Shown here piece after piece: positions 25,719 to 34,903 of a stretch of DNA of 39,842 nucleotides (positions within the stretch are counted from its first letter, which is position 1; each line of letters begins with the position of its first letter). The DNA is from Methylococcaceae bacterium (GTDB lineage Bacteria; Pseudomonadota; Gammaproteobacteria; Methylococcales; Methylococcaceae), in assembly GCA_028711365.1 (NCBI GenBank), contig JAQTSI010000001.1, positions 1 to 39,842 on the forward strand, written 5' to 3'. The notes beneath the pieces were generated by a model. It did not search any database. It worked only from the letters and a program-made list of their open reading frames with translations, and was not told the DNA's origin. A program made the position numbers and the translations under genes.

Positions 25719-28208
25719 CTACATCTCTCGCAACATCACGATGGGACTTACCCGGGTCACGGCGCGGGTGTGCAGATAACCCGATAAACCTACCGCCAGG
25801 GCGCCGAGCAGGGGCGCCGCAAGCCAAATCTCCCAATGGAAGCGAGGGATCAGTTCGAAAGCGTAGCTGAACAAGCCCCAAGCGATGGCCTCGCTGGCGG
25901 AAGCAGCCAGCAAGCCGGACAAGAGTCCCAAGGCGATGAACTCCACGGCCAGGCTCTTGCGCAGCAGGTTTCGGCTTGCTCCCAAGGCCCGCAACAAGGC
26001 GTCCTCGCGGATGCGTTCGTCCAAGGTGGCGCGCACCGCCGCGAACAACACGGCGAAACCCGCGGCCAAAGCAAATGCCAGCATGAATTCGATCGCCAGG
26101 CTGATCTCCTTCAGAATGGTCTGGAATTGCTTCAATAGCGGGTCCACCTCCAGGATCGTCACGGCGGGAAAGGATTTTACCAATCCCACCAATTCGGGCT
26201 TTTGGTCGGATGGCAGATGGAAACTGGTCAGCCAGGTGGCGGGAAATCCCTGCAGACTGCCCGGCGAGAAAATCATGTAAAAATTCGGCCGCAGGGTATC
26301 CCAGCGCACCGAGCGCAGGCTGTCCACCACCGCTGACTTTTCTTCCCCGGCTATGTTGAAGGTCAGCGTGTCGCCGAGACGAATGCGTAGGCTTTTCGCC
26401 AATTCCGCTTCCACCGAAACCCGGCCTAAAACCGGTTCGCTTCCCCACCATTCTCCCTTCACCAGCCGATTGTCCAAGAGCGGCTTGACACTCCAGGTCA
26501 GGCTCAGGTCGCGGTTGATGGCCCCCTCGCCTGGGGAATCCTTATGCGCGATGATATGGACATCCACGCCGTTGACGGCGGTGAGGCGGCCCCGGACGAT
26601 GGGGTAAAAATCGCTGACGACGATATGACGCTGCGCCAGAAAGTCCCGAAAAGCCGGCAGTTCGCTTTCGAACAGGTTCAAGGCGAAGTAATTCGGCGTG
26701 TTTGGTGGCAGTTGCCGCCGCCATTCCCCGATCAGCTCCGTGCGCGCCAGCAGACTCACCAGCATCGCGGTCAGGGTCAGGCCGAAAGCCAGGATCTGAC
26801 TCATGCCCAGCCTGGGGTTGCGGGTCAGATTTTGCAGTCCGAAGCGCCATGACAGCCCCAAGAAAGGCAGCAGGCGGCGTGCGGTTTTCAGCAGAGCCAG
26901 GACGCCGAGACCGGCGATGGCGAGTACGCCCAAACTGATGCCGAGTACGATGGCGGTCATCGCTCCGTCGCCGGTATAAAGCCATATCAGCACAGTCAAT
27001 GTGGCCAGAGCCAGTCCATAGACCAACCAGGCACTGGCAGGCAGCGGGGCGAGGTCGCGGCGCAGCACGCGCAGGGGAGGCAGCCGTTTGAGGCGCAATA
27101 CCGGCGGGAGGGCGAAGCCGAGCAAGATGAACAATCCCGCCGTCAAACCGAATAGCGGGGCATACCAGGCCGGAGCGGAAAGCGTATGGGGTAGAATGCC
27201 TTTCAGTTGCCAGACCACGGCTTCCTGGGCCAGGTATCCGAGCAAGCAACCTGCCAGACTGGCGGCCAATCCTAAAATCAGATATTGCGCCAGATGGATT
27301 TGCACCACTTCCCTTTCCCTTGCTCCCAGGCATTTGAGCATGGCGGTGAGATCGAAATGGCGCTCCGTATGGCGCCGCGCGCCCATGGCGATGGCCACCC
27401 CGGCGATCAGCACGATGACGGTGCTACTCAGGCCCAGATAACGCTCGGCGCGGGATAGGGCATTCCCCAGTTCGGGCCGGTCTTGATGGATGTCCACCAG
27501 CTTCTGGCCGGGGTTGAGTTGGGGTTTGAGCCAATGCCTGAACTCCCGGATGCGTTTTTCATCGCCGGCGAACAAGGCGTAATAGTGGGCGTTGCTGCCG
27601 GTGCGAATCAAGCCGGCAGCCTCCAGGTCGGCCAGATTGAACATCACCCGTGGCGACAGGCTATAGAGATCGCCTCGGCGATCCGGTTCATGAAGGATGA
27701 TGCGGGTGATTTTCAGCTTTTTTTCGCCCAGATGAATGAAATCCCCGAGGGACAGTTTCAGGGAGATCAACACTCGCCGGTCCACCCAGGCCGAATCCGG
27801 TTCGGGCGCTTCCTGCTTCTCCGTTTCGCCGCTTCCATCCGCCGTCCGCATCGTTCCGCGCAAGGGATAGGTCGCGCTCACCGCCTTGGCGCCGGTGAGC
27901 AGCATTTCGCCGTTTTCCACCAGAACGCTGGGAAACTCCACCGTGCGCGCCATGGTCAGTCCCAGTTCATCCGCTTTGCGGGTCCAGTCCTCGGCAGGGG
28001 GTTCATGAGCGCCGACCGACAGATCGGAGGCCAGAAATTCCGCCGCCTGGGTTTCCATGGTGCGCGTGAGCCGATGTCCGAACAGGCTGATCGCGGTGGT
28101 TCCGGCCACGGCGATGATCAGCGCCGCTACCAGAATGGTCAACTCACCGCTGCGCCAGTCGCGGCGGATGAGGTTGAGAGCGAGTTTTAACATGATGGAG
28201 GAATTCAT
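25719..28208 (-). CDS. FtsX/YbbP-like ABC transporter permease
   Basis: An 829-residue inner-membrane protein. A first hydrophobic span lies at about 25-45, then a large periplasmic part. Clusters of spans follow at about 255-470 and about 690-825, giving two FtsX-type permease modules. The first carries LTAMLKCLGAREREVVQIHLAQYLILGLAASL and the second DALLRALGASRNLLRKSLAVEFIALGLLSGLLAA, the coupling-helix pattern of LolC/MacB-type transporters. The architecture matches YbbP, which works with the ATPase YbbA. No ATPase gene lies next to it; the gene to its right is on the other strand. ATG 28208 has only a weak ribosome site; ATG 28193 is an alternative. Confidence 0.88.
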   Translation of the reverse strand: MNSSIMLKLALNLIRRDWRSGELTILVAALIIAVAGTTAISLFGHRLTRTMETQAAEFLASDLSVGAHEPPAEDWTRKADELGLTMARTVEFPSVLVENGEMLLTGAKAVSATYPLRGTMRTADGSGETEKQEAPEPDSAWVDRRVLISLKLSLGDFIHLGEKKLKITRIILHEPDRRGDLYSLSPRVMFNLADLEAAGLIRTGSNAHYYALFAGDEKRIREFRHWLKPQLNPGQKLVDIHQDRPELGNALSRAERYLGLSSTVIVLIAGVAIAMGARRHTERHFDLTAMLKCLGAREREVVQIHLAQYLILGLAASLAGCLLGYLAQEAVVWQLKGILPHTLSAPAWYAPLFGLTAGLFILLGFALPPVLRLKRLPPLRVLRRDLAPLPASAWLVYGLALATLTVLIWLYTGDGAMTAIVLGISLGVLAIAGLGVLALLKTARRLLPFLGLSWRFGLQNLTRNPRLGMSQILAFGLTLTAMLVSLLARTELIGEWRRQLPPNTPNYFALNLFESELPAFRDFLAQRHIVVSDFYPIVRGRLTAVNGVDVHIIAHKDSPGEGAINRDLSLTWSVKPLLDNRLVKGEWWGSEPVLGRVSVEAELAKSLRIRLGDTLTFNIAGEEKSAVVDSLRSVRWDTLRPNFYMIFSPGSLQGFPATWLTSFHLPSDQKPELVGLVKSFPAVTILEVDPLLKQFQTILKEISLAIEFMLAFALAAGFAVLFAAVRATLDERIREDALLRALGASRNLLRKSLAVEFIALGLLSGLLAASASEAIAWGLFSYAFELIPRFHWEIWLAAPLLGALAVGLSGYLHTRAVTRVSPIVMLREM

Positions 28209-28370
28209 GGATGTCTCGAGTAGATAGCGGGAGGCTTCTCACCGGCTGGCTTGGGCCGGTCATAAAAGCTTAATCTCATTCCCGTACCCTGTCGCCGTTG
28301 ACAAGTTGCCTGTCGAATAAAGCCGACCGCCTTTGGCGCCCGGTATTTTCCTTTGAATCGGAGAGAATTC

Positions 28371-29693
28371 ATGTCGAGCATAATCAAACGGGCCGGTCGG
28401 GTTTCCGGTCGCGTAGCCGCCGCGTTGCCGCTGGGGGCCCTGATTTTCTGCACCACGGCGCAGGCCGTCGATCAGACCGTTCCGGGTGCGGGAAACGCTG
28501 CCGCAACCCAGCTTTCCAGCAAATCCCCCCTGGTTCAGTCCGCTTACAAGTGGCTGTTGAAAAATACCAAGGCGATCAAGGATGCAAATCTGCGCAACGC
28601 GACTTTGAATATCATCAGCAATCCCAAGGTCTGCATCCAGCATCGCGCCAATTTGGGAGAGGCCGAGAAAGAGGCGATTCTCACCCATCTGATGAATGCG
28701 GGTTTGTATTCGACGGTCGACGCCGGCAATTTCCCTGGCGGCGCCATGGCGGGCGTATTCCCGCCGGTTTTACAGGATGGCTCCGCCTGTCCGCAATTGC
28801 CGCAGCCTTTTACCGCGGCTCCCGGTAGCGCCTTCGGCGGGCATCATTCCCAACCCGGTGGCCTGGTGGTGCATGAAGTGCTCAACGACATGAGCGACAT
28901 GGATCTGGCCAAGAATTATAAACTGGTCTATGGGACCCTGGATAAGAACGGCTTGCCGGTGGTCGGTTCCACTGGCAAGGCGGATAATTCCAAACTGGGA
29001 ATCAGCAACGACATCATCGTGGCTGCTCCCATGTGGCATGACTTCACCAAGACCATGGTGTTCCAATGGAATGCCGACGGCAGCGAATTCAAGGAATTCA
29101 ACTTCGGTGGTGGCGGCCTGACCGACAACAACGGCAAGACGGGGGATTCCAGGACCGGCAGTCATCACATCCTCGCTCTGGCGGAAGCCATCAAGCGCGG
29201 ATTGGCGCCTGATTTCGTCATCACCCAGGCTTCCGCCCATTCCGTGCCATCCTTGGGCAACGAGTTCAAGGTCGTCAACTGGATACGCGCCGCTGCGATC
29301 ATTGCCAACGTCGACCCGGTGCAGAACCATTATCTGATCCTGGACAACAACAATAATTACCGTCTGCCGGCCGTGCGTACCCTAGGCGAGTTCGACCTGA
29401 TCGGCGCCTCACCCACCCGGACCAACCTGCTGGTGGAGTATGTGCTGCACAACATCTCGGATTCGGATTACTCATTCACCGGTCCGGCCCTGGACGAGAT
29501 AAGCTTGGTGTTGCAGAAGCTAGCGCCGGAATATGGCTATGATTTCAGCGATATCTCCAAATACAACAACAAATTCCGCAACCCGATCTTCAGCTATCTC
29601 AGTGCAGAACGCCTGTTCATCATCTACAGCAATGAAGGTTTGGATGGCGTGCGCAGGGAAATCGGCAAACTGGTCAAGATAAAGCTCATCTGA
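28371..29693 (+). CDS. Exported HD-domain-like metal-dependent hydrolase
   Basis: A 440-residue protein with a Sec signal peptide (hydrophobic AAALPLGALIFCTT, cut after AQA at residue 32). The mature part has a spread of His and Asp that looks like an HD-superfamily site: HHSQPGGLVVHE (158-169), a paired His-Asp in PMWHDFTK (His223-Asp224), SHHILALAEA (His265-His266), and ASAH (His290). HD enzymes cleave phosphate esters or nucleotides using metal; almost all act in the cytoplasm, so the signal peptide is notable. The substrate is unknown. ATG 28371 follows GGAGAGAA and is preferred to a TTG six codons up that overlaps it. The gene is alone on its strand. Confidence 0.7.
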   Translation: MSSIIKRAGRVSGRVAAALPLGALIFCTTAQAVDQTVPGAGNAAATQLSSKSPLVQSAYKWLLKNTKAIKDANLRNATLNIISNPKVCIQHRANLGEAEKEAILTHLMNAGLYSTVDAGNFPGGAMAGVFPPVLQDGSACPQLPQPFTAAPGSAFGGHHSQPGGLVVHEVLNDMSDMDLAKNYKLVYGTLDKNGLPVVGSTGKADNSKLGISNDIIVAAPMWHDFTKTMVFQWNADGSEFKEFNFGGGGLTDNNGKTGDSRTGSHHILALAEAIKRGLAPDFVITQASAHSVPSLGNEFKVVNWIRAAAIIANVDPVQNHYLILDNNNNYRLPAVRTLGEFDLIGASPTRTNLLVEYVLHNISDSDYSFTGPALDEISLVLQKLAPEYGYDFSDISKYNNKFRNPIFSYLSAERLFIIYSNEGLDGVRREIGKLVKIKLI

Positions 29694-29743
29694 TCCGGAC
29701 ATGGCTTTAACCGGCCGGGTCGGATCTATCCATGGGGGAGGGT

Positions 29744-30178
29744 TCATTCCAGCTTGTGGGTCTCCAGTTCGTGTCCTTGCTGCTTGTAGGCCGCGTAGCG
29801 CCGGCGGCCTTCGGCGCGCACGGTTTCGTCCTCGTCCACCAGCTCCGCGACCCTTTGATATTCCTCGAACCTCGGCGGTTTATCCAGGGACAGGTTGATG
29901 AGCAGGCCACGGCAATCTTCCGGCGGCTCGCCCTGGCCGATGAGCACCGGGACGTCTTCCCGTTCCTGTTCATCCGCATTGGCAAGCGCGTGGGGGATGA
30001 AACTGCCCTGGCGGAAGGTCCATAGCAGTTTGTCCATGATGGCCGTCTCTACCTCGGAACCGGTGTGGATATAGACCTTCATGCCCTGCCGCCAGGCTTT
30101 TTCGGCGAGCTTGCAGCCCAGCACCCGCCGGGTGTGCGGGTCACTGCTGGGCAATATGTAAAAATCGATCCGCGTCAT
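29744..30178 (-). CDS. holC: DNA polymerase III subunit chi
   Basis: A 144-residue clamp-loader accessory protein that links the replicase to SSB. The N-terminus [14 protein letters not shown], then [37 protein letters not shown] and [20 protein letters not shown] are the HolC hallmarks. The ATG overlaps the pepA stop (ATGA), so the two are translated from one message. In enterics valS follows holC; here the next gene is the HD-like gene on the opposite strand, so valS is elsewhere. Confidence 0.96.
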   Translation of the reverse strand: MTRIDFYILPSSDPHTRRVLGCKLAEKAWRQGMKVYIHTGSEVETAIMDKLLWTFRQGSFIPHALANADEQEREDVPVLIGQGEPPEDCRGLLINLSLDKPPRFEEYQRVAELVDEDETVRAEGRRRYAAYKQQGHELETHKLE

Positions 30179-31668
30179 TGCGCCTGGTCAATGAGATATT
30201 GGGACAGCAGCGGCACGGGTCTGCCAGTGGCGCCCTTGTCGGTGCCGGTTTTCCAGGCGGTGCCGGCGATGTCGACATGGGCCCACTTGAAATCCTTGGC
30301 GAAACGGGAGAGGAAACAACCGGCGGTGATGGTTCCACCGTCCGGCCCACCGATATTGGCGATGTCGGCGAAGTTGGACTTGAGCTGTTCCTGGTATTCG
30401 TCCCACAGGGGTAGACGCCAGACCCGGTCGCGGGAGGTTTCGCCGGCACGGATCAGGCTTTCGCACAGGGCGTCGTCGTTACCCATGAGCCCGCTGGGGT
30501 GACGGCCCAACGCGACGATGCAGGCGCCGGTCAGGGTGGCGGTGTCGATGATGGCGACGGGTTCATAGCGTTTGGCATAGGTCAAGGTGTCGCAGAGAAT
30601 CAAACGGCCCTCGGCGTCGGTGTTGAGGATTTCGATGGTGAGGCCGGACAGGCTGGTGACGATGTCGCCCGGTTTGTTGGCGGAGCCGTCGGGCAGGTTC
30701 TCGGAGGCCGGCACCAGCCCGACCACATTGAGGGGAAGTTCAAGCTCGGCGGCGACACCGAGGGTGGCGATCACGCTGGCGCCGCCGCACATGTCGTATT
30801 TCATCTCGTCCATGTTGGCGGCGGGTTTGATGGAAATACCGCCGGCGTCGAAGGTGAGCCCCTTGCCCACCAGCACATGGGGCTTGGATTTGGCGGGCCC
30901 GCCAGGGTATTCGATGACGATGAGTTTGGCCGGTTGGCGGCTTCCCTTCGATACCGATAGCAAGGAACCCATGCCTAACTCCTCCAGTTCGGCCTCGTCG
31001 AGGATTTTCACCTTGAGCTTCTTGTGCGCCTTGCCCAGTTTTTCCGCCTGTTCCGCCAGATAGGAAGGAGTGCAGATATTGCCGGGCAGGTTGCCCAGGT
31101 CGCGGGCCAGGCTCATGCCACGGGCGATGGCTCGCCCTTGTTGGAGTCCGGTTTCCGCGTTGGTCTGCTCGGTTTCCGAATCCAGCAGGAACTGGAGTTT
31201 GGTCAAACGTGGCGGTTTGCCCTTTTCATCCGCGCTCTTGGTCTCGGTGTAGCGGTACAAGGCGCTCTCGAAAGTTTCCACGGTCTGGCGGATTTTCCAC
31301 TCCAGCGTTTCGCCCTTGATCTCGGCTTCGTGCAAGGTGCTCACCGCGTTTTTCGCCCCCGAATTCTTCAACGCGCCAATGGCGGCGCTCAGGGCCTTGC
31401 GGTAATTCGAGGCATTGAGTTCTTCCTTCTTGCCCAGTCCGACCAGCAGGAGGCGTTCGATCTTGCCGCGGGAGAGGTGATTGACCAACAGGGTGTCGCC
31501 GGCTTTGCCTTCGAGGTCGTCGCGCTTGAGCAGCCGGGTAATGAGCCCTTCCAGGGCTTCATCGAGGGCGGTAGCCGCCGGGCCCAGTTTCCGTTTCGAG
31601 TAAAAACCCAACAGCAGGCAGTCGGTGGTGAGCTTTTCCGGTGAATCGCATTTTATGGAGTAGTCCAT
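30175..31668 (-). CDS. pepA: Leucyl aminopeptidase
   Basis: A 497-residue cytoplasmic M17 aminopeptidase using two metal ions. Present are [27 protein letters not shown] (metal and catalytic residues), the family signature NTDAEGRL, and [14 protein letters not shown]. Length is normal. PepA also serves in enterics as a DNA-binding protein in site-specific recombination and regulation, which sequence alone cannot show here. ATG 31668 lies 48 bp from the divergent lptF. This matches the gammaproteobacterial order of lptFG facing pepA-holC. Confidence 0.97.
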   Translation of the reverse strand: MDYSIKCDSPEKLTTDCLLLGFYSKRKLGPAATALDEALEGLITRLLKRDDLEGKAGDTLLVNHLSRGKIERLLLVGLGKKEELNASNYRKALSAAIGALKNSGAKNAVSTLHEAEIKGETLEWKIRQTVETFESALYRYTETKSADEKGKPPRLTKLQFLLDSETEQTNAETGLQQGRAIARGMSLARDLGNLPGNICTPSYLAEQAEKLGKAHKKLKVKILDEAELEELGMGSLLSVSKGSRQPAKLIVIEYPGGPAKSKPHVLVGKGLTFDAGGISIKPAANMDEMKYDMCGGASVIATLGVAAELELPLNVVGLVPASENLPDGSANKPGDIVTSLSGLTIEILNTDAEGRLILCDTLTYAKRYEPVAIIDTATLTGACIVALGRHPSGLMGNDDALCESLIRAGETSRDRVWRLPLWDEYQEQLKSNFADIANIGGPDGGTITAGCFLSRFAKDFKWAHVDIAGTAWKTGTDKGATGRPVPLLSQYLIDQAQ

Positions 31669-31716
31669 GATAATATCCGCGGTTTTGTATGAGAAGAGTT
31701 TTTCGTAAAGCTTATT

Positions 31717-32862
31717 ATGAATTCAACTGCTTTTGAACCGCCTTTTTCTCCCTTGAGGCGGCTGTTGCCGGTGCTGGATCGCATGGTGACCCTGGAATTG
31801 CTGCGAACGGTGATCGCCGTGCTGACCGTTTTGGTCACCATCATCGTCAGCAGAAAGTTTCTCAACATCCTGACCAAGGCCATCGATGGGGAGATCGCCG
31901 CCAATACCCTGCTGACCCTGTTGAGTCTGAAAATCCTGGGCGCTTTCATCATCCTGCTGCCCGCCGCCCTGTTTCTGTCCATTCTCATGGTGTTCGGGCG
32001 CATGTATCGGGATCAGGAGATGGCCATATTGGCCTCCGGCGGCGTAGGTTTGGGAAGACTCTATCGGGCGGTTGCCTGGTTCGTCCTGCCGACTTTCGTC
32101 TGCTCGATCTATCTGGCTTTGGATGTATTGCCATGGGCGGAGTTGAAAGTCCAGACTTTGATGAGAAATGACAAGAAAACCGCCGATCTGCGCGGCCTGA
32201 AGCCGGGGCGTTTCAACGAGTACAGCCGGGGGGACGTGGTGCTTTACGCCGAAAGCTTCTCGGAGGCCGACGGTAACCTGAAAAACCTGTTCGTGGAAAG
32301 CCATAACGGCGAGCAGAACGGGGTGACCGTCGCCGAAAGCGGCTATCTGAAGGAAACCGAGACCGGGTCGCATTTCCTCGTGCTCAACCATGGGGTGCGT
32401 TACCAGGGAACTCCCGGCAAGGCCGATTATATCATCAGCGAATTCGAGGAATACGCGGTCAAGATCGACCCCGATGGCGACCCGGCCTTCGACAAGGACA
32501 AGCGCGAACTGGTGACCCCCAGCGCCGAGTTGTGGCGCTCTGGGGCGCCCCGCGAGAGGGCCGAATTGCAGCGCCGTTTCGCCGTGCCCATGGGCGCTTT
32601 GCTGTTGGGCATCCTGGCCATTCCCCTGTCCAGGGTCAAGCCTCGCAGCGGGGTGTACGGCAACGTCGTTGCGGCTTTCCTGATCTACATGCTTTACGAA
32701 AATCTTCAGCGCGTTTCCCAGGGCTTGTTGATCAGCGGGAAAGTCTCCCTTTGGCTTGCCTACTCTGGAGTCTATCTATTCATGGTGGGCATCATCGTGT
32801 TCTTCCTGATTAGGTCGACAGGATTGCGCTGGTGCTGGCAGGTGATCCGGGGGAGGGCTTGA
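31717..32862 (+). CDS. lptF: LPS export permease LptF
   Basis: A 381-residue inner-membrane subunit of the LptB2FG transporter that extracts lipopolysaccharide and pushes it to LptC. Three spans come first (about residues 25-115), a periplasmic beta-jellyroll domain (about 120-270), then three spans near the end ([47 protein letters not shown]). ATG 31717 adds about 20 residues in front of the usual LptF start; ATG 31783, with GGAT nearby, would give a typical length. It is followed 4 bp later by lptG. Confidence 0.93.
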   Translation: MNSTAFEPPFSPLRRLLPVLDRMVTLELLRTVIAVLTVLVTIIVSRKFLNILTKAIDGEIAANTLLTLLSLKILGAFIILLPAALFLSILMVFGRMYRDQEMAILASGGVGLGRLYRAVAWFVLPTFVCSIYLALDVLPWAELKVQTLMRNDKKTADLRGLKPGRFNEYSRGDVVLYAESFSEADGNLKNLFVESHNGEQNGVTVAESGYLKETETGSHFLVLNHGVRYQGTPGKADYIISEFEEYAVKIDPDGDPAFDKDKRELVTPSAELWRSGAPRERAELQRRFAVPMGALLLGILAIPLSRVKPRSGVYGNVVAAFLIYMLYENLQRVSQGLLISGKVSLWLAYSGVYLFMVGIIVFFLIRSTGLRWCWQVIRGRA

Positions 32863-32866
32863 GTTC

Positions 32867-33931
32867 GTGGATGTTCTGAATCGCTATATCGCCAAGGAAA
32901 TTCTGAAAGGTTCCGTGGTTGCCTCCCTGATATTGCTGTCCTTGTCGAATTTTTTCACCTTCACCGACGAACTGAGGGATATCGGCGATGGCACTTATAG
33001 CCTCAAGGACATCTTCGTCTACCTCGGGCTGACCTCGCCGCGGGATTTTTATGAACTTCTGCCTTCGGCCACGCTCTTGGGCAGCCTGGTGACCCTGGGC
33101 GGACTGGGCAACAACCGCGAACTGATTGCCATGCAATCGGCCGGCGCCTCCAAATTCCAGATCATCTGGGCGGTCATCAGGGGGGGATTGATATTGACGA
33201 TATTTTCCTCGATGATCGGGGAATATATCGCTCCGCCTTCTGAACGCGCGGCCAACGAGTACAAATCCATCGCCACCCAGCAGCAGGTCGCCTCCCGTAC
33301 CCGCTACGGTTTCTGGCTGAGGGATGGCAATGTTTTCATCAACATCCGCCAGATTCAGAAACAGGAGGAATTGGGCGATATCAGTATTTTTGAATTGGAC
33401 GAGAACCGTCACCTGAAGCTGGTCACTCACGCCAATAAAGCGATATACGAAGGGACGAAGTGGCGCTTGGACGACATCAAAATCACCCATGTCGGCCACG
33501 ACAATGCATCCGGGGAAGCCAAACCCAACAGCGATTGGGACACCATCCTTGCGCCCGAATTGCTCAATGTATTCGTGGTCAATCCGGAAAATCTGTCGGC
33601 GCAGGAACTGTGGAATTACATGGACTATTTGGAGCGAAATGGCCAAAAGAACCTGAATGTCGAGTTGGCCTTCTGGGGGCGCATCGTCAACCCTTTCGTC
33701 ACCTTGACCATGCTGCTGGTGGCCACCCCTTTCGTGATGACTCTTAGACGCGAAACCAGTTTGGGTCAACGCATCGTGGTCGGTGTGACCTTCGGCCTGG
33801 GATTCTATTTGTTTGACCGGGTTTTCGGCCATTTTTGCTTGATCTACGAGGCGAATCCCATTTTTTCGGCCAGCTTCCCCACCTTGCTGGTGCTCAGCGG
33901 CACCCTGGTTGCCATCGCCCGTATGCGCTAG
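32867..33931 (+). CDS. lptG: LPS export permease LptG
   Basis: A 354-residue partner of LptF with the same layout: N-terminal spans (ILKGSVVASLILLSLSNFFTF, LLPSATLLGSLVTLG, LILTIFSSMIGEYIAPPSE), a periplasmic jellyroll domain, and C-terminal spans (PFVTLTMLLVATPFVMTLRR, LGFYLFDRVFGHFCLIYEANP). The start is GTG at 32867 with GGGAGGG upstream, 4 bp after the lptF stop. Tight spacing points to translational coupling with lptF. Confidence 0.95.
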   Translation: MDVLNRYIAKEILKGSVVASLILLSLSNFFTFTDELRDIGDGTYSLKDIFVYLGLTSPRDFYELLPSATLLGSLVTLGGLGNNRELIAMQSAGASKFQIIWAVIRGGLILTIFSSMIGEYIAPPSERAANEYKSIATQQQVASRTRYGFWLRDGNVFINIRQIQKQEELGDISIFELDENRHLKLVTHANKAIYEGTKWRLDDIKITHVGHDNASGEAKPNSDWDTILAPELLNVFVVNPENLSAQELWNYMDYLERNGQKNLNVELAFWGRIVNPFVTLTMLLVATPFVMTLRRETSLGQRIVVGVTFGLGFYLFDRVFGHFCLIYEANPIFSASFPTLLVLSGTLVAIARMR

Positions 33932-33962
33932 CCGCAAGAACAGCAAGCCCGCCGGCTCGGGA

Positions 33963-34385
33963 TCACGCCAGCCGAACCATGCGGATGCGCGCAATGCGGT
34001 CATGCCAGCAGCGTTTGTCTCGATCCCACAGGCAGCAAAAAAATCCCAGTCCGAACGCCGTCAATGACAGCAGCGCGGCAAGGAAATAAAGCCCTGATTG
34101 TCGCCAAGTCGGCAGGCCACCTTCCTCGGTCACGAGCCTAAGCTTCCAGGCGCGCATCCCCAGGGTTTGTCCGCCATGGGTCCAGAACCAGCCGAAGAAA
34201 GCGAAGATCACGACTAGGAGATAAACACTGTAAGCCAGTTGATTGGGCTGAAAAGCTTCGCCGCCGCGAAACGGCAACAGCACGGCGGTGGCGAGAAATA
34301 GGACGCCGATCAACAGCAGGGTGTCATAAAACAAAGCCCCCAGACGTCGGAATAGACCTGGGGGCCGAGGTAAAAAGCCGGGCAT
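33963..34385 (-). CDS. RDD-family membrane protein
   Basis: A 140-residue inner-membrane protein. The first span follows the RRLGALFYDTLLLIGVLFLA motif that gives the RDD family its name (Arg and Asp around the helix). A second span is LAYSVYLLVVIFAFFGWFW, followed by the conserved HGGQTLGMRAWKLRLV and a third span (LYFLAALLSLTAFGLGFFCCL). The family has no fixed function; some members are linked to ion exchange. It lies 24 bp after the 64-residue membrane protein gene on the same strand and converges on lptG. Confidence 0.92.
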   Translation of the reverse strand: MPGFLPRPPGLFRRLGALFYDTLLLIGVLFLATAVLLPFRGGEAFQPNQLAYSVYLLVVIFAFFGWFWTHGGQTLGMRAWKLRLVTEEGGLPTWRQSGLYFLAALLSLTAFGLGFFCCLWDRDKRCWHDRIARIRMVRLA

Positions 34386-34409
34386 CGCCTGCTCTCACCC
34401 GTCTTGCGA

Positions 34410-34604
34410 TTATTTTTTGTCTTCGGCGACGTAGATCTTGGCGCCGAAAAACATGGACAGGTAAACCAGTCCGCACACCAGCACCAAGCTGATCAAGAGG
34501 GGCGGGCGGATGAGGGGCGTGAACAACACAATGGCGAAATCCATCAGGAACAGACTGGTTTGCAGCGGATAAGCCATGAAGGTGTCTTTGTCGAATTTGA
34601 ACAT
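34410..34604 (-). CDS. Small two-span membrane protein (64 residues)
   Basis: I do not recognise this family. The frame encodes a short charged start (MFKFDKDTF) and two hydrophobic segments (SLFLMDFAIVLFTPL and PPLLISLVLVCGLVYLSMFFGAKIYV), ending in AEDKK. A strong GGAGGAGA site stands about 10 bases before the ATG, which, with the membrane-protein composition, makes it a likely real gene. The RDD gene follows closely, so they are probably one transcript. Confidence 0.7.
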   Translation of the reverse strand: MFKFDKDTFMAYPLQTSLFLMDFAIVLFTPLIRPPLLISLVLVCGLVYLSMFFGAKIYVAEDKK

Positions 34605-34903
34605 GGTAGATGTCTCCTCCTATTTTTGTTGCCGGGAACTTTAAGGTCTGAAAACGCGGTGGATTGAATCCGGTTGCCCCGTCCCCTGTTGACTTTTTGA
34701 TTGCCTTTCAATCGACGGGTTGGCCGCGGGCCGTTTCCTTTTCCGGCAAGCGGCGATGACCACGTCCATTTCGGGGTTGAATGGTAGCATAAGCGCAGGC
34801 GGTTTCGTCCAACAAACAGGGTTCTAAAAAAAACGCTTATTATCCAATCTATTTCGCGGCGTAGGTACTTGTGATGTGCTCGCGGCAGCGCAAGTCCCGG
34901 CCG
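34605..34903. other. Intergenic region downstream of prc
   Basis: This 299-bp gap separates the prc stop from the small membrane gene. On the minus strand an eight-T run at 34827-34834 follows AT-rich sequence without a GC stem, and a GGCCCGCGGCC hairpin lies further on (34723-34733). No gene or strong terminator is apparent. The promoter of the small gene and RDD should lie here. Confidence 0.4.

Noticed and set aside
28241-28260. Hairpin ACCGGC / GCCGGT between the permease and the HD-like gene
   Set aside because: Six base pairs between divergent genes and no T tract. Too weak to call as a terminator or operator.
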